6,588 bases of DNA, taken from the NCBI GenBank assembly GCA_029862285.1, contig JAOTXR010000124.1:1-6588 (forward strand), written 5' to 3'. Under the pieces are notes generated by a model, which searched no databases, was not told the DNA's origin, and saw nothing but the letters and a program-made list of their open reading frames with translations. Origin of the DNA: Gammaproteobacteria bacterium (GTDB lineage Bacteria > Pseudomonadota > Gammaproteobacteria > Steroidobacterales > JABDKV01). The position numbers and the translations under genes were made by a program. How positions within the stretch are numbered: position 1 is the first letter of the stretch; each line of letters starts with the position of its first letter. Of this stretch, positions 5,371-6,588 are shown in pieces.

Positions 5371-6478
5371 TAACACCGGTTTCACTACCGAGAACGAAAA
5401 CCACAATGAGCACAATTGCCGCGAGTAATGCCGCTGCAGCGATTTTGAACTTGCTGTAGGGCCGCTCGCCCTGCACTTTGCCGGTTCTGCCGTTTACCAC
5501 GAAACGGTAGACCTTGTTGCGAAAACGAAATGCCGCCGACCACACCGGCAGCAGCATATGTTTGAAAGTCGTTGCGCTGTGACGGGTATCCAGCTGGGTA
5601 ATGCGTTGCAGGTCGCCACCGATGTCGCGGGCGACGTCCTGGCGGATGATTCGGTCCATGATCTGAATCGCTGTTTTGAAGCCTTCGTCCAGACCGACCT
5701 GGTAGGCCTCGCTGCGAAAACCACTTAGAAAGCGATCGTTGTATCCGACCAGGTTATCCAGGTCCCAGGGTGCCAGGCGATCGGTAATCTTGCGTGGCAG
5801 CGAGCGGCTGGCACCGACGAGCACATCGTCGAAAAACCGCGCTACGTTGCCGGCCGCCGGTGTCCAGCGAATTCTTTGCACCATGCGGGTACGGGTCACA
5901 CGGCGGCCATTGACGGTCGTCGTATAGGTTTGCGGCACATGGTAGATCGTGCCGCGCTGGCCGCGATATCGACTGGTCGTGTCGCTGTCATAGGTCCAGT
6001 AGGGTACATAGACGCCGGTCAGCCGCGCATCGCCCTCCGCGTAGCGCTTTAGCGAGCCGGGCGCAAACCAGAGTCTGCCAAGCCATTTGCGAAAGCTGGC
6101 CATGGCTTTTTCCTCGTCGATCTCAAACGGCAACAGTGATTCCGGTTTGATATGCCGTTCGGTTCCGGTGCCCTCGACGACCGGTGTACCGCAGAAGGGG
6201 CATTCTCCCGCGTGTATGTGTGAGCCCAGATCAAACTCGGCGGCACAGGATTCGCATTGCGTGGTCTGGCGTTGTTCTGCCGGCGGCGCATGCGCGAGTT
6301 CGGATAACGCCTCGCGAAAGTCATACTCGCGGATAATCCCGGTATGCGGATCTATCTCGGTCGCATGACCGCAGTAGGGGCACGCAATCTGCTCAGTGCC
6401 CGGTTGAAAGGTCTGCAGCGCCCCGCAGCTTTCACACGGAAACTGATCAGTACCGGGAGCGCGTCGCTCGCGTGGCAC
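5360..6478 (-). CDS. Double zinc-ribbon protein with C-terminal membrane anchor
   Basis: A 372-residue protein. Four CxxC pairs form two zinc ribbons: Cys15/18 with Cys33/36, and Cys75/78 with Cys93/96. A central domain follows with GVYVPYWTYDSDTTSRYRG (155-173), a basic stretch TVNGRRVTRTRMVQRIRW (188-205) and LLPVWSAAFRFRNKVYRFVV (309-328), then NGRTGKVQGERPYSKFK. One hydrophobic helix (about 345-364) ends the chain, so it should be tail-anchored with the ribbons in the cytoplasm. Similar proteins are often labelled TFIIB-type zinc-ribbon or, wrongly, primosomal N' helicase; no helicase motif is present. The zinc-ribbon membrane protein YdjG of Bacillus, partner of an SPFH protein and PspA, is a loose analogy only. 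The GTG 6478 start is the only one before the first ribbon. It follows the upstream gene by 21 bp and is in frame with that gene's TAG. Confidence 0.87.
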   Translation of the reverse strand: MPRERRAPGTDQFPCESCGALQTFQPGTEQIACPYCGHATEIDPHTGIIREYDFREALSELAHAPPAEQRQTTQCESCAAEFDLGSHIHAGECPFCGTPVVEGTGTERHIKPESLLPFEIDEEKAMASFRKWLGRLWFAPGSLKRYAEGDARLTGVYVPYWTYDSDTTSRYRGQRGTIYHVPQTYTTTVNGRRVTRTRMVQRIRWTPAAGNVARFFDDVLVGASRSLPRKITDRLAPWDLDNLVGYNDRFLSGFRSEAYQVGLDEGFKTAIQIMDRIIRQDVARDIGGDLQRITQLDTRHSATTFKHMLLPVWSAAFRFRNKVYRFVVNGRTGKVQGERPYSKFKIAAAALLAAIVLIVVFVLGSETGVISF

Positions 6479-6499
6479 GCGGTTGGCTAGCCTGTCCGC

Positions 6500-6588
6500 C
6501 TAGACCTTGGGTACCGGTGGGGGCATTTGCGCAAACATCGCTGCCAGTTCGTCCACCTGTTCGGCGGCGGTCCATTCTCCCAGACCGT
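6500..6588 (-). CDS. C-terminal end of an unidentified upstream gene
   Basis: The last 28 codons of a minus-strand gene that enters from the right edge and ends at TAG 6502-6500. The visible tail reads EWTAAEQVDELAAMFAQ, an amphipathic helix, then a Pro-rich end MPPPVPKV. The fragment is too short to name a family. The 21-bp gap to the zinc-ribbon gene indicates one operon. SPFH-domain proteins are known neighbours of such zinc-ribbon genes, so that is one candidate, without direct support here. Confidence 0.65.
   Translation of the reverse strand, partial: GLGEWTAAEQVDELAAMFAQMPPPVPKV

Noticed and set aside
5360..6478. Reading the zinc-ribbon protein as primosomal protein N' or a helicase
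   Set aside because: No Walker or other helicase motifs are present; only the zinc ribbons resemble PriA, and the C-terminus is a membrane anchor.

Overview
The window looks like chromosomal DNA from a free-living Gram-negative bacterium, most probably a gammaproteobacterium. The genes are tightly packed, with overlapping or abutting stops. There are periplasmic proteins with classical signal peptides, one with a DUF4124-like YSDR motif common in gamma- and betaproteobacteria. GC is fairly high (57-65% in the two gene-containing lines I counted). Genus cannot be told from the sequence alone. I see no tRNA, rRNA, insertion sequence, CRISPR array or phage gene.

Layout. (a) 1-2641, minus strand: three genes read leftward. 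A small helical protein of unknown function (2641-2237) is followed after 62 bp by a gamma-glutamyltransferase-family enzyme (2174-654). Its stop overlaps in an ATGA junction the start of a membrane-anchored metallo-beta-lactamase-fold hydrolase of the UlaG/NAPE-PLD type, which runs off the left edge. (b) 2708-3502, plus strand: an alpha/beta hydrolase with an intact Ser-Asp-His triad, divergent from (a) across a 66-bp gap. (c) 3503-3982, minus strand: an exported protein with a DUF4124-like N-terminus, whose stop codon abuts that of the hydrolase inside one TGATCA palindrome. (d) 3983-4656: a lower-GC stretch holding a small minus-strand protein (4475-4194) that resembles a degenerate response-regulator receiver fold, flanked by two non-coding segments. 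(e) 4657-5370, plus strand: a six-helix membrane protein resembling the Frag1/DRAM/Sfk1 family. (f) 5360-6478, minus strand: a double zinc-ribbon protein with a C-terminal membrane anchor. Its stop overlaps the membrane-protein gene by 11 bp, and it lies 21 bp downstream of the truncated C-terminus of another minus-strand gene at the right edge.

Functionally, the left half reads as a hydrolase cluster: GGT-like amidohydrolase, membrane-anchored metallohydrolase and alpha/beta hydrolase. The GGT-like protein keeps the catalytic Thr but has lost most residues that bind the gamma-glutamyl group in classical GGT, so its substrate is probably not glutathione. The right half is a group of envelope or membrane-associated proteins of unknown role. 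I find no convincing new defence or mobile system. The points most worth following are the altered GGT active site, the Asp-less receiver-like gene and the zinc-ribbon/tail-anchor protein.
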